Of a stretch of DNA of 64,000 bases, positions 31,501 to 44,500 are shown one piece after another; positions within the stretch are counted from its first letter, which is position 1, and every line of letters starts with the position of its first letter. The position numbers and the translations under genes are program-made. Location: assembly GCF_932526225.1 (NCBI RefSeq), contig NC_064038.1, forward strand, positions 3,906,001 to 3,970,000. Direction: 5' to 3'. The notes beneath the pieces were generated by a model. That model made no database searches, had not been told where the DNA came from, and was given only the letters and a program-made list of their open reading frames with translations. Source of the stretch: Nematostella vectensis (Eukaryota > Cnidaria > Anthozoa > Actiniaria > Edwardsiidae).

Positions 31501-34329
31501 GTGTCTTAACATAGTAGCTTTGGGGTTTTGCATATGGTTGTGGTTTGGGGTTTGATGAATTCTGTTGTTTGGGGGTCGCTGTGTTCTGTGGTTTGGGGAT
31601 CGCTGGACTAGCCATGCTCATGTGCTGTGTCTTGCGAGCCATCCATTCCCATGGTTTATCATAGTCTTCAGATGGTCGGGAGTCCACTTCCTTGTTTTGC
31701 TCACCAAGCGATGTTGATGCTAGACTTGGTGGACGAACGAGGCCTTTGCTCTCCCATGGAGAGTCGTAGTCATCTAGAGGTCTGGTATCCGTGGTTGGGG
31801 ACTGGACCCTAGGAATGCATGAGAAAAACAACAACCATCATCTGAACCCAGACCCTCCTGTCTTTTTGTGAAGTGCAAAGTTGTATTGTATATTGTGATG
31901 AGCTAACTCTATTACAAAGTACATCTAAATTTACTGGTCAGTTGGTCAGTTTTATAAAGTGTGTCCATTGTTAATTAAAAGTGTTTCAATAACTGAAAGT
32001 GTGTACATTATTAAGAGTGTATATTTTTTAAAGTGTTTCAATTATTTTAAAATGTGTTAGGCCAATACTGTGCACAGAAGTTCTCAGTAAACGAATGAAT
32101 GAATGAATGAATGGCACTTACTGTTCCCCTTGTGACGGCAGCCTCATTCCCCTGAGGGACATCCTCTTGGCCTGCTCATCCAGTACAGTAACCTTCCCTG
32201 CATCATATGGCTCACTGTAGTTCTCATCATCTGAATCTTTAGGTGTGGTTCTACTCTGTGGGTTCTTTGCATCCCATGGATCCATGTACTCATCCCTCCC
32301 TGATGGTTTCTTAGCAACTGGAGGCTTAACTTTTCGTGAGTCCCATGGATCGCAGTAATCATCAAGTTTGTCTTTTCCTGAAGGCTGGGGATTAGGGGGT
32401 GGCGAGACGTCAAGAGGATCACAATAGGCCTCACCTCCTCCTGATGATGTTGAAGACGTTGAGAACTGTTGTCTCATGGGAGGCACTCTAGCAGCGTCCC
32501 AAGGGTCACAATAGTCATCAGCTGGCTAAAATAACAAAATGCTCTGACTATTATTACAAATTGACAGGAATAACATGTTATTGAGAATATGAAATTGATA
32601 GGAAAAATAGAGTGACACGCATATCATAATGTGTATGTATTCCCACTATTTTTAAACACAGATTGTCTATATACTACTACTACATTGGTAGTTTATTTGT
32701 CAATCTAATGTGGGTATCCCCAGATTCTGGGGTAGGCAGAAGTGTTTCATATAAGCAAAGAAAAACTTTTTTTTTGTTTACAACTCATAAAATATAAAAA
32801 TGCAGGTTTGTTAATTCTACCTTTGTTTTATCTATCTTTGATTTTATCTCAATCATGAGCTCTGTATGCTAAATTATATGGAATGCAAACAAAATCTTAA
32901 GCATTTGTTAGCGCCAAGAGCATTGCATCTGGTTAATTTGACTATATCTTCTGTGCTGCAAAATACATATTTCCCTGACTGCCTTGAGGCCCATGCTGTG
33001 TCACTAAAATGCAGGTGATACGTTACATGCAGCTGTCGAAAATAAAGTGAGCTTTAAAATATGCTTTAAAACAGCCAAAGAACACACCAAATGTGAACAT
33101 AGATATAAAAAGATGTTTATTTTTAACAGGTATTTTTTCTTCATACCTGCCAACTTTCTAGGTTTCCAGGGGAGGCTATCTATTTTTAGCCCGTTCATCT
33201 CCAGGCAAAAAAATTGAAACTTCCTATACATTTACTGTATAAATCTCCTGGGGAAATTCATCGATAACTTCTTTTACAGTTCTTGTATTTGAAGCATAAT
33301 CCTGGCTTTTTAGCTTTCAAGGTTGGCAAGCATGTTTTTCTTTCATTTTCATATGTACACTGTTTACTGTGTTATCAAGAGACAAATAGAGAGCTTGGGC
33401 TACCTGTGCAATATCATACATAAGTGAAAAATCTGGCGAATTTTCTATAAAATCTAAAGAAACACGGTTTCTTGGTGGTTGAAGGGGAAGAGTGGAGGGG
33501 AGGGGAGGGGGTTGTTGGGGTACACCATCTCAAGCTGTGCACATGCAAATGTGACTCTCTCTAGGAACCCTTTCATTAGTAGTGTACGGTCATAAATAAT
33601 CTTAACAGAGTGTACGAACTGCTAGTGTAATGGAACTAAGTACCAAACTATGTATCCCTTGTTGCGGACACACAGGAAGTAGAAAAAAGAATGACAAAGG
33701 ATCTATAAGCGAGGGGCTGACTTAATCACTGATCAATTTTAATCAAGTACGAAACAAGATTGAATACTACAAAGTCAAGTGTATCAGGAAGGATACTATA
33801 GTAAACATTTATCTTGTGTTCCGGAATCGCTCAAACATAAGCATAATTTCTGTTCAGGGGTATTTAAGTCTATAAGCCAGAAGTCTTTTTAGAGAGATTC
33901 GAAAATAAAAGGGTACAACAGCAGTTTGACACCTAAGATATTTCCCCCATTAAAACAGGAAGCAGCACCAATGAATTCCGTCACAAATTGACGCTAGCTT
34001 ACCGCGTTTTGCTTGCTTGATTCTCCTTTACCATGTCTCCTTGGTGGCTTCACAGGTCTAGCTTGATCTTCGGAGGAGAGAGAGGCCCGTGTCGAGGCAT
34101 TCCCATTCGATCTGCGCTCGCTGTTTTTGGGGGAATGCTGAGGCCTTGGGGGCGGGTAACTCGGCATTACGGCAGTATTCGGATGGAGCGTCGGGTGGAC
34201 TTTAGTCGGGTCTAAGTAGCAGCCGTCATCGGAGTCATCATCTTGGCTCCTAGATCTTCTGTCGTAGTCTTTTGTAGGCGGCTCGGGCGGCCTCTTTCCC
34301 TTTTTAAACAGCTTCCCTATACCCGCCAT
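28451..34329 (-). CDS. SHB-family SH2 adaptor protein, 5 exons
   Basis: Exons 34329-34003, 32525-32122, 31808-31290, 29415-29296 and 28664-28451; 1584 nt, 527 residues, phases 0/2/2/2 closing at every junction. Start MAGIGKLFKKGKRPPEP has a good context. The long disordered middle repeats the SHB-type tyrosine motif: DDYCDPWD (twice), DEYMDPWD, ENYSEPYD, DDYDSPWE, EDYDKPWE, DDYDAPWE, sites expected to be phosphorylated and bound by other SH2 proteins. The C-terminal SH2 domain (about residues 417-510) has WYHGPITRVEAERIL, the phosphotyrosine-binding GSFLVRDSESS, KYVLGQ and LNIKGAEH. Such adaptors act in the cytoplasm downstream of receptor tyrosine kinases. Length is close to vertebrate SHB (about 509). 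SHB, SHD, SHE and SHF are vertebrate paralogues; this may be their single pre-duplication relative. Confidence 0.88.
29500..30600. repeat. 33-bp minisatellite in SHB-like intron 4
   Basis: About 33 copies of GAATCCTCAGGTAACTCGAA then CCTCCCTCTACTC. The period is a multiple of three and the unit lacks stops in several frames, so frames of 343 codons (plus) and 364 codons (minus) run through it. It lies between SHB-like exons 3 and 4, whose phases join without it. Confidence 0.95.
30879..31206. mobile_element. 328-bp inverted-repeat element (MITE-like)
   Basis: Left end CAGGCCCGTAGCCAGG; right end is the reverse complement of CAGGCCCATACCCAGG (two mismatches in 16). Flanks TAGAC at 30874-30878 and 31207-31211 match. 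The inside is G-rich, with a (G)n tract near 30943-30967, and has no coding capacity. It lies in an intron of the SHB-like gene. The ends resemble hAT-type termini, but the duplication seen is 5 bp rather than 8. Confidence 0.65.
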
Positions 34330-34373
34330 CTTCGTTCGCGGAGTTATCAGGTTATCGACCGTCGAACGTGAAA

Positions 34374-34387
34374 CGGAAGTGACGTAA
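34374..34387 (-). promoter_or_regulatory. Composite CRE/ETS site upstream of SHB-like start
   Basis: Plus-strand CGGAAGTGACGTAA reads TTACGTCACTTCCG on the gene's strand, 45 nt above the start codon. CRE half-site and ETS core are fused exactly as in the SUGP1/PTPN9 intergenic region. Function is inferred. Confidence 0.5.
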
Positions 34388-35508
34388 GCCAGCATGTGAC
34401 TCCAGGAAAAGAGACACAGGGAAACCGCGAGTACAATGAAGCAAGCCTTTGTACACATCACACAGCAGGAGGCATTCGTCGTATAAAACAAAAGGGACTG
34501 ATTGTAAGCTTTGGCTAATATTTTTTTCGAGAGCTTGCCTCAAACATCTGCTAGGTTTTAAAGCATTTTATTGACATTTTTCTTGGCAAAAGGCCCCTTT
34601 TCTTGCCCATGGAATAGGGAACAATGTCAGATTTTGTATAATATTGACAACAGCCACAACTGTCTCCTAATTTTTCCATGATTAGCCAGCCCTTTAGAAA
34701 TTATGACAAATTTTGACGCTTTTTTCATTTGTTACTCAAGGCACATATTTGTGTCACGGTTTGGAGGTAAACTCACACAGGTAAACATGAATGAGTGAAC
34801 AAGTTATTCTTTACTGCCTCATCAGCTGATATTTGTTACAGACCAACTCATATCACGTAACAAAAATTCCAGTCATGAGCCATTAGTAAGCAGCCTGCCA
34901 GATGTTACCTATTGTGTTTCTGTTACTACAAGAGATGACTTTAGAACCAGGATAAAATAAAGATATTCGTTTGAACAAAAAAGACCATGTTTAAGCGTGT
35001 AATGTGATAGATGTACTAAGTACATCTATCACATGTTGAACAGAGATACAACAAAGAGATATAAAAAAACATATAGATACATTTATTCATCTACCATAAT
35101 TCAGGTATAAATTTAAAAAATATAGAGATTACATGGTCACATGTGGATACAAATATTATCTTTGACTGTTGATATCATCTTGAACAAGTGAGCACAGGAG
35201 TGAACGAGTGATGAAAAATATTTGCATGAAAAGATAAATTATATCCGCAAGCAGTCATGTAAAGTACTATTTATTACATAAAATCTTATATAAAATCTTT
35301 CAGATGTCCATGAAAATACTGAAAGCTCATTGGTTTCTGTTTTCACCACATGTGTTGATAAATATGATATAAACCAGCAGTGGCATACCAGTTTTATCAT
35401 TTTGTTATCATCTAGTATTACACTCTTTTTTGTATAATAAATATATATGTGTACATATATCTGAATCATATAAATTCAAGTATAACACCAAGTTGAAAGT
35501 TAAGTGTC
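34388..35508. other. Intergenic region with a near-perfect palindrome
   Basis: No exon seen. A 33-bp palindrome (16-bp arms ATGTGATAGATGTACT around one base) lies at 35002-35034. A minus-strand AATAAA at 35275-35270 is a candidate poly(A) signal for the glycosidase gene, giving a 3' UTR of about 240 nt. Confidence 0.5.
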
Positions 35509-37641
35509 CTAAGCGAATGAGTAGTATGGCAGGTCTTCTAGTGTCACTGTGTACTCAATCCACTGGCCAGGCTTAGGGACTGTGATGACTTTAAAGTCTC
35601 TAAATTCTTCTTTCCACTTTCCCTGAGGTAAATACACCTTGTGCTTGCCTTTGTTCTCAGAGTAGGGTCTCAAGACTGGTGCCACAAGGAATCTATCCCC
35701 CACAAGAAACTCAGAATCTAGGGTAAGAGCTATGTCATCGTTGGGTGCCACCCACCAGAGGGGGCGTATGATAGGAGCTGTTGACTGATTGACTTGTCTT
35801 GCAAAAAGGATTAAAGTCTCTGAGATTTTTGCACGCAAATCTAAAAGCCTCTTTGCAATGTTGATGGTATTGCTTCCATAGAGCCAAGGAGGGAATGAAA
35901 ATTGCATCGTAGGAAGAAAGACAGCTGCTTGCATCCAGCGTACATAAAGTTCATTATCTGGTTTGTTAAAGCTGTCAGAATTGGAGTTTAGCTGAGCACC
36001 ATTTCCACCGATCATGTCAGGTAATACAAATGGGTAACCAAGGATCCCCAATGTCAAAGTTGCAGGGATGACTGATCGCAGACCATCTTTCTCATCCCAC
36101 TTTGATGTTCGGTCCAAAAACCGGACAAACACTGGTATACTCTGTGTCCGGTGACCAACTCGAACTTCAATCCTATCACCAAATTTGGAAGCCATTTTTG
36201 CATAGTTTGCTGAATAGAAACTTGGATTTCCATATGTTAGATTTTTTAACTGATATGCATTTGGGAGATAACTTACTTCTCCTGCATCAAACTTGTATGC
36301 ATCTAGCTTGTATTTTGTTTGAAATTCTTCCAGCCGTTTCACAAACCATTTGGTCGCAGCAGTATTTGTGGTGTCCAATGCAGTGCCAACACCATTCCAC
36401 CATTTTACCAGACCAGGCAGCCCACCAGGGCCATTAACCCAGTATGGCATGCCTTTGTGGAAAGCCTCCGAGCCAACATTAGCAAATGGGTAAACCCACA
36501 TGGTCACAGCAAACCCTGCATCATGTATCTGCTGCACCATACTCAATGGATCTGGGAATTTTTCTGGATCAAAGTCAAAATCTCCATATGCTGTTGAGTA
36601 CATGTCATCGATCTCAATCTGACTCCCTGTAAAATTGAACTTGCGTAAGTTCTGTAGATATTCTAGGACACTAGTCTGGTTGACACTTTTTCCATATTGT
36701 GCCCAAGTAGACCATATAGGGTACTTGAAGATGGACTGGTTTGGTATTGATGTTGGTAGGGTATACAGGTTGCGCATGACATACTGGTGAACGTCCTTGA
36801 TGTTTTCTCCAATACAGACTCGATAGGACAACTGAACTGTAGCCACAGGCTTCCCATATTCTACCCAAGAGGCTTTCATGGAAAACTTATTATTGTTGCT
36901 GTCATTGATTGCAATGAGCAATGGAACTTCCTCATCAACAACAATAGCAATTCCATTAGAATTAAGCCAATACCGCTCAAGCACACCACCGTACGCAGTC
37001 CTGTTCGATAGGAAATTTAGAATTGTATCACTTGGGATATATGGCTGCATGTTAATTTCAGCCTTTTCTAATGGCCAGGCTTGCATGTAAAGCTCTGACC
37101 CACCAAACCAGTGCATTTTATCGAGTCGAAAGTCATCCTGAAAGCCTGAAACACTGCTTGATCCTGGAGACCATATTATCTGATAGCATTTACTAAAGTT
37201 TGGATCTCTCTGAATCCTGACTTTCGCCCCGCTGTGCCATTCGTACGACAACAGCTGGTTTGTAGTTTTTCTCTTGTAGATTGACTTCGTCACAACATTC
37301 CTGCCTAAATATCCAGCTAAAGCACTCTCCATTCCTGCATTTTTAATTACCAGCTTTCCTTTTCTTGGGTCAAACGAGATGGGTCCTAGCTTGTCGTACC
37401 GAGAAAACTCGGTTGTGTACAAAGCGGACGTCAAAACTCCAGCGAAAATCAACACTCCAAGAAACGCGACGAAAATCCTTATGTACTGAGTTCTATTCTT
37501 TTTCTTTGCCTCTATGAGTTCCTGGACGTAAGAAGGCGTAATTTGTATATCTGTTGGTTTTGCAGAGGCATCGTTATGGGATTTCGGTATATATTTGGCT
37601 TTTGGTACGCTTGTTTCTGCGGAAGTGTTTCCGTCCGCCAT
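35509..37641 (-). CDS. MYORG: MYORG-like GH31 alpha-glycosidase, type II membrane protein, intronless
   Basis: 710 residues in one exon. I chose the ATG at 37641 (MADGNTSAET) for its strong AAAATGG context; the open frame extends upstream to 37764, including other in-frame ATGs, but that part overlaps an inverted repeat. A single membrane segment at residues 53-75 (IRIFVAFLGVLIFAGVLTSA) follows a basic cytoplasmic tail, so the catalytic domain should be luminal (ER/Golgi). GH31 features: SQIEIDDMYSTAYGDFDF, the nucleophile motif DAYKFDAGE (D452), and the likely acid/base aspartate in FVRFLDRTSKWD (D510); their 58-residue spacing fits MYORG (57). LGILGYPFVLPDMIGGNGAQ is also typical. Several N-glycosylation sequons (NRT, NQT, NFT, NLT, NQS) fit a luminal domain. 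Human MYORG is 714 residues with alpha-galactosidase activity. Cnidarians may have several paralogues, so orthology is not certain. An intronless frame among intron-rich neighbours suggests an old retroposed copy or intron loss. Confidence 0.82.
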   Translation of the reverse strand: MADGNTSAETSVPKAKYIPKSHNDASAKPTDIQITPSYVQELIEAKKKNRTQYIRIFVAFLGVLIFAGVLTSALYTTEFSRYDKLGPISFDPRKGKLVIKNAGMESALAGYLGRNVVTKSIYKRKTTNQLLSYEWHSGAKVRIQRDPNFSKCYQIIWSPGSSSVSGFQDDFRLDKMHWFGGSELYMQAWPLEKAEINMQPYIPSDTILNFLSNRTAYGGVLERYWLNSNGIAIVVDEEVPLLIAINDSNNNKFSMKASWVEYGKPVATVQLSYRVCIGENIKDVHQYVMRNLYTLPTSIPNQSIFKYPIWSTWAQYGKSVNQTSVLEYLQNLRKFNFTGSQIEIDDMYSTAYGDFDFDPEKFPDPLSMVQQIHDAGFAVTMWVYPFANVGSEAFHKGMPYWVNGPGGLPGLVKWWNGVGTALDTTNTAATKWFVKRLEEFQTKYKLDAYKFDAGEVSYLPNAYQLKNLTYGNPSFYSANYAKMASKFGDRIEVRVGHRTQSIPVFVRFLDRTSKWDEKDGLRSVIPATLTLGILGYPFVLPDMIGGNGAQLNSNSDSFNKPDNELYVRWMQAAVFLPTMQFSFPPWLYGSNTINIAKRLLDLRAKISETLILFARQVNQSTAPIIRPLWWVAPNDDIALTLDSEFLVGDRFLVAPVLRPYSENKGKHKVYLPQGKWKEEFRDFKVITVPKPGQWIEYTVTLEDLPYYSFA

Positions 37642-37717
37642 TTTCCTCCTGCGGCGAGACATTCCGTACCATTCACGTAACACAGGTATACCACAACACA
37701 TGGCAACATCTTTCGGC

Positions 37718-37846
37718 TGATCTGAGAGGGGACAAGTAAAGCGCTTTTTGTAGAATGTTGTCAATAAAATTGCCTTAGAACATGCCTTAGTTTTATTGAC
37801 AAAATTCTACGAAAAACGCTTTACTCGTCCCCTCTCAGATCAGCCG
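37718..37846. repeat. Inverted repeat (foldback) upstream of the glycosidase start
   Basis: Arms of about 57 bp and roughly 90% identity, 37718-37775 and 37790-37846, surround a ~15-20 bp loop (TTGCCTTAGAACATGCC). Both arms contain the CGCTTTAC..GTCCCCTCTCAGAT segment. A third, direct copy of the right side lies at about 38281-38370. The upstream extension of the glycosidase frame and an open frame at 37796-37981 both come from this repeat. Confidence 0.75.
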
Positions 37847-38539
37847 AGTTTCGAGCTACGAACAAGCAATCATTGCTTGGGCTACCTGTGCTCCTTCCCA
37901 GCGCGGTCAAGCGTAACTAATCGTACAACGGCGTCGGTCAAGGATGCTTGTGGCTACTTTCTCGTTTTAAAATACGGCTAGCGGCCAGGGAAAATAGTTT
38001 AGCTCGGATGTTTTGTCACATATCGAATGTAAGTGTATCCTGGCATAGGTCTGCGAGATAAAAATATTTTGTTTGTTGTTTTTTTCTGTCGAATTTCGAC
38101 GACATTTGAGCGCTACCGAAAATGGCGCCTCCAACCTTGTTTCTTTCCTTAGTAGGGGGAGAGAAGTAATAAATTCCGTTAAGAAACCCCCGCCCCCCCC
38201 CCCCCCCCCCCCCCCAAATCATGTATTACACGTGAATTTGACAACAACAAGGCATTTTTTAAGTTCTAAGGTTCTAAGTTCACACAAAAAAACGCTTTTC
38301 TCGTCCCCTCTCAGCAAAACAGCCGAATTCCGAGCTACGGACACGCAACCGTTGCCTGGGCTACCTGTGGATATTCTGGCTTGCGTGAAAGAGAGTCCAA
38401 GGTCTGCACTACTCTTAGGGCTAAAAAGGCACGCCACGGAAGATAGGATAGTTTAGAAATTGTTGCCAAGTTATGGCTGTGATTTATACTGACATTTGAA
38501 GCAGTATGTTGGCTTTTTACAGCTCTCTAAGCCTTGGTC
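37847..38539. other. Repeat-derived intergenic DNA
   Basis: Two copies of a dispersed repeat (GAGCTACG..ACGCAA..TTGCCTGGGCTACCTGTG type) at about 37850-37900 and 38328-38370, a poly-C run at about 38186-38214, and no supported exon. The plus-strand open frame across the poly-C is an artefact. Confidence 0.5.
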
Positions 38540-41500
38540 CTGACCCATAATAAAGCGCATTCTTCCTGACCCATTAAATGGTGCATTCCTGATTTACACC
38601 CCCCTGATTATAGGGGGCATTCCCCTGACCCATTATATTGTGCATCCCCCCTAAACCATTATAGAGTGCACCCCCCTGATGACCCATTATAGGGTGTATT
38701 CCCCTGATGACCCATTATAGGGTGTATTCCCCTGATGACCCATTATAGGGTGTATTCCCCTGATGACCCATTATAGGGTGTATTCCCCTGATGACCCATT
38801 ATAGGGTGTATTCCCCTGATGACCCATTATAGGGTGTATTCCCCTGATGACCCATTATAGGGTGTATTTCCCTGATGACCCATTATAGGGCGTATTCACC
38901 TGATGACCCATTATAGGGTGTATTCCCCTGATGACCCATTATAGGGTGTATTCCCCTGATGACCCATTATAGGGTGTATTTCCCTGATGACCCATTATAG
39001 GGCGTATTCCCCTGATGACCCATTATAGGGTGTATTCCCCTGATGACCCGTTATAGGGTGTATTCCCCTGATGACCCGTTATAGGGCATATTACCCTGAT
39101 GACACATTATAGGGTGCATTCACCTGATGACCCATTATAGGGTGTATTCCCCTGATGACCCATTATAGGGTGTATTCCCCTGATGACCCATTATAAAGTG
39201 CACCCCCCTGATGACCCATTATAGGGTGTATTCCCCTGATTACCCATTATAGGGTGTATTCACCTGATGACCCATTATAGGGTGTATTCCCCTGATGACC
39301 CATTATAAGGTGTATTCCCCTGATGACCTATTATAGGGTATATTCCCATGATGACCCATTATAGGGTATATTCCCCTGATGACCCATTATAGGGTGTATT
39401 CCCCTGATGACCCATTATAGGGTATATTCCCCTGATGACCAATTATAGGGTATATTCCCCTGATGACCCATTATAGGGCGTATTCCCCTGATGACCCATT
39501 ATAGGGCGTATTCCCCTGATGACCCATTATAGGGTGTATTCCCCTGATGACCCATTATAGGGTATATTCCCCTAATGACCCATTATAGGGTGTATTCCCC
39601 TGATGACCCATTATAGGGTATATTCCCCTGATGACCTATTATAGGGTGTATTCCCCTGATGGCCCGTTATAGGGTATATTCCCCTGATGACCTATTATAG
39701 GGTGTATTCCCCTGATGACCCATTATAGGGTGTATACCCCTGATGACCCATTATAGGGTGTATTCCCCTGATGACCCATTATAAAGTGCACCCTCCTGAT
39801 GACCCATTATAGGGTGTATTTCCCTGATGACCCATTATAGGGCATATTCCCCTGATGACCCATTATAGGGTGTATTCCCATGATGACCCATTATAGGGTG
39901 TATTTCCCTGATGACCCATTATAGGGCGTATTCCCCTGATGACCCATTATAGGGTGTATTCCCCTGATGACCCATTATAGGATGTATTCCCCTGATGACC
40001 CATTATAGGGCGTATTCCCCTGATGACCCATCATAGGGTGTATTCCCCTGATGACCCATTATAGGGTGTATTCACCTGATGACCCATTATAGGGTGTATT
40101 CCCCTGATGACCCATTATAGGGTGTATTCCCCTGATGACCCATTATAGGGTGTATTCCCCTGATGACCCATTATAGGGTGTATTCCCCTGATGACCCATT
40201 ATAGGGCGTATTCCCATGATGACCCATTATAGGGTGTATTCACCTGATGACCCATTATAGGGTGTACCCCCCTGATGACCCATTATAGGGCGTATTCCCA
40301 TGATGACCCATTATAGGGTGTATTCCCCTGATGACCCATTATAGGGGGTATTCCCCTGATGACCCATTATAGGGTGTAATCCCCTGATGACCCATTATAG
40401 GGTGTAATCCCCTGATGACCCATTATAGGGGGTATTCCCCTGATGACCCATTATAGGGTGTAATCCCCTGATGACCCATTATAGGGTGTAATCCCCTGAT
40501 GACCCATTATAGGGTGTATTCCCCTGATGACCCATTATAGGTTGTACCCCCCTGATGACCCATTATAGGGTGTATTCCCATGATGACCCATTATAGGGTG
40601 TATTCCCCTGATGACCCATTATAGGGCGTATTCCCCTGATGACCCATTATAGGGTGTATTCCCATGATGACCCATTATAGGGTGTATTCCCCTGATGACC
40701 CATTATAGGGTGTATTCCCCTGATGACCCATTATAGGGGGTATTCCCCTGATGACCCATTATAGGGTGTAATCCCCTGATGACCCATTATAGGGTGTAAT
40801 CCCCTGATGACCCATTATAGGGTGTATTCCCCTGATGACCCATGATGGGGCGTATTCCCCTGATGACCCATTATAGGGTATATTCCCCTGATGACCCATT
40901 ATAGGGTGTATTCCCCTGATGACCCATTATAGGGTGTAATCCCCTGATGACCCATTATAGGGTTAAATCCCCTGATGACCCATTATAGGGTGTATTCCCC
41001 TGATGACCCATTATAGGGGGTATTCCCCTGATGACCCATTATAGAGTGCACCCCCCTGATGACCCATTATAGGGTGTATTCCCCTGATGACCCATTATAG
41101 GGTGTAATTCCCTGATGACCCATTATAGGGTGTACTTCCCTGATGACCCATTATAGGGTGTATTCCCCTGATAACCCATTATAGGGTGTATTCCCCTGAT
41201 GACCCATTATAGGGTGTATTCACCTGATGACCCATTATAGGGTGTATTCCCCTGATAACCCATTATAGGGTGTATTCCCCTGATGACCCATTATAGGGTG
41301 TATTCACCTGATGACCCATTATAGGGTGTATTCCCCTGATGACCCATTATAGGGTGTATTCCCCTGGTGACCCATTATAGGGTGTATTCCCCTGATGACC
41401 CATTATAAAGTGCACCCCCCTGATGACCCATTATAGGGTGTATTTCCCTGATGACCCATTATAGGGTGTATTCCCCTGATGACCCATTATAGGGTGTATT

Positions 41501-44500
41501 CCCCTGATGACCCATTATAGGGCGTATTCACCTGATGACCCATTATAGGGTGTATTCCCCTGATGACCCATTATAGGGTGTATTCACCTGATGACCCATT
41601 ATAGGGTGTATTCCCCTGATGACCCATTATAGGGTGTATTCCCCTGATGACCCATTATAGGGTGTATTCCCCTGATGACCCATTATAGGGTGTAATCCCC
41701 TGATGACCCATTATAGGGTATATTCCCCTGATGACCCATTATAGGGTATATTCCCCTGATGACCCATTATAGGGCGTATTCCCCTGATGACCCATTATAG
41801 GGCGTATTCCCCTGATGACCCATTATAGGGTGTATTCCCCTGATGACCCATTATAGGGTATATTCCCCTAATGACCCATTATAGGGTGTATTCCCCTGAT
41901 GACCCATTATAGGGTATATTCCCCTGATGACCTATTATAGGGTGTATTCCCCTGATGGCCCGTTATAGGGTATATTCCCCTGATGACCTATTATAGGGTG
42001 TATTCCCCTGATGACCCATTATAGGGTGTATTCCCCTGATGACCCATTATAGGGTGTATTCCCCTGATGACCCATTATAAAGTGCACCCTCCTGATGACC
42101 CATTATAGGGTGTATTTCCCTGATGACCCATTATAGGGCATATTCCCCTGATGACCCATTATAGGGTGTATTCCCATGATGACCCATTATAGGGTGTATT
42201 TCCCTGATGACCCATTATAGGGCGTATTCCCCTGATGACCCATTATAGGGTGTATTCCCCTGATGACCCATTATAGGATGTATTCCCCTGATGACCCATT
42301 ATAGGGCGTATTCCCCTGATGACCCATCATAGGGTGTATTCCCCTGATGACCCATTATAGGGTGTATTCACCTGATGACCCATTATAGGGTGTATTCCCC
42401 TGATGACCCATTATAGGGTGTATTCCCCTGATGACCCATTATAGGGTGTATTCCCCTGATGACCCATTATAGGGTGTATTCCCCTGATGACCCATTATAG
42501 GGCGTATTCCCATGATGACCCATTATAGGGTGTATTCACCTGATGACCCATTATAGGGTGTACCCCCCTGATGACCCATTATAGGGCGTATTCCCATGAT
42601 GACCCATTATAGGGTGTATTCCCCTGATGACCCATTATAGGGGGTATTCCCCTGATGACCCATTATAGGGTGTAATCCCCTGATGACCCATTATAGGGTG
42701 TAATCCCCTGATGACCCATTATAGGGGGTATTCCCCTGATGACCCATTATAGGGTGTAATCCCCTGATGACCCATTATAGGGTGTAATCCCCTGATGACC
42801 CATTATAGGGTGTATTCCCCTGATGACCCATTATAGGTTGTACCCCCTGATGACCCATTATAGGGTGTATTCCCATGATGACCCATTATAGGGTGTATTC
42901 CCCTGATGACCCATTATAGGGCGTATTCCCCTGATGACCCATTATAGGGTGTATTCCCATGATGACCCATTATAGGGTGTATTCCCCTGATGACCCATTA
43001 TAGGGTGTATTCCCCTGATGACCCATTATAGGGGGTATTCCCCTGATGACCCATTATAGGGTGTAATCCCCTGATGACCCATTATAGGGTGTAATCCCCT
43101 GATGACCCATTATAGGGTGTATTCCCCTGATGGGGCGTATTCCCCTGATGACCCATTATAGGGTATATTCCCCTGATGACCCATTATAGGGTGTATTCCC
43201 CTGATGACCCATTATAGGGTGTAATCCCCTGATGACCCATTATAGGGTGTAATCCCCTGATGACCCATTATAGGGTGTATTCCCCTGATGACCCATTATA
43301 GGGGGTATTCCCCTGATGACCCATTATAGAGTGCACCCCCCTGATGACCCATTATAGGGTGTATTCCCCTGATGACCCATTATAGGGTGTAATTCCCTGA
43401 TGAACCATTATAGGGTGTACTTCCCTGATGACCCATTATAGGGTGTATTCCCCTGATAACCCATTATAGGGTGTATTCCCCTGATGACCCATTATAGGGT
43501 GTATTCACCTGATGACCCATTATAGGGTGTATTCCCCTGATAACCCATTATAGGGTGTATTCCCCTGATGACCCATTATAGGGTGTATTCACCTGATGAC
43601 CCATTATAGGGTGTATTCCCCTGATGACCCATTATAGGGTGTATTCCCCTGGTGACCCATTATAGGGTGTATTCCCCTGATGACCCATTATAAAGTGCAC
43701 CCCCCTGATGACCCATTATAGGGTGTATTTCCCTGATGACCCATTATAGGGTGTATTCCCCTGATGACCCATTATAGGGTGTATTCCCCTGATGACCCAT
43801 TATAAGGCGTATTCACCTGATGACCCATTATAGGGTGTATTCCCCTGATGACCCATTATAGGGTGTATTCACCTGATGACCCATTATAGGGTGTATTCCC
43901 CTGATGACCCATTATAGGGTGTATTCCCCTGATGACCCATTATAGGGTGTATTCCCCTGATGACCCATTATAGGGTGTAATCCCCTGATGACCCATTATA
44001 GGGTGTATTCACCTGATGACCCATTATAGGGTGTATTCGCCTGATGACCCATTATAGGGTATATTCCCCTGATAACCCATTATAGGGCGTATTCCCCTGA
44101 TGACCCGTTATAGGGTATATTCCCCTGATGACCCATTATAGGGCGTATTCCCCTGATGACCCATTATAGGGTGTATTCACCTGATGACCCGTTATAGGGT
44201 GTATTCCCCTGATGACCCATTATAGGGTGTATTCCCCTGATGACCCATTATAGGGCGTATTCCCCTGATGACCCATTATAGGGTGTATTCCCCTGATGAC
44301 CCATTATAGGGTGTATTCCCCTGATGACCCATTATAGGGTGTATTCCCCTGATGACCCATTATAGGGGGTATTCACCTGATGACCCATTATAGGGTGTAT
44401 TCCCATGATGACCCATTATAGGGTATATTCACCTGATGACCCATTATAGGGCGTATTCCCCTGATGACCCATTATAGGGTGTATTCCCCTGACGACCCAT

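Noticed and set aside
37642-37764. Extending the glycosidase N-terminus to 37764
   Set aside because: The first codon there is TTG, and the extra residues are encoded by the foldback repeat. The ATG at 37641 has a better context and gives the family length.
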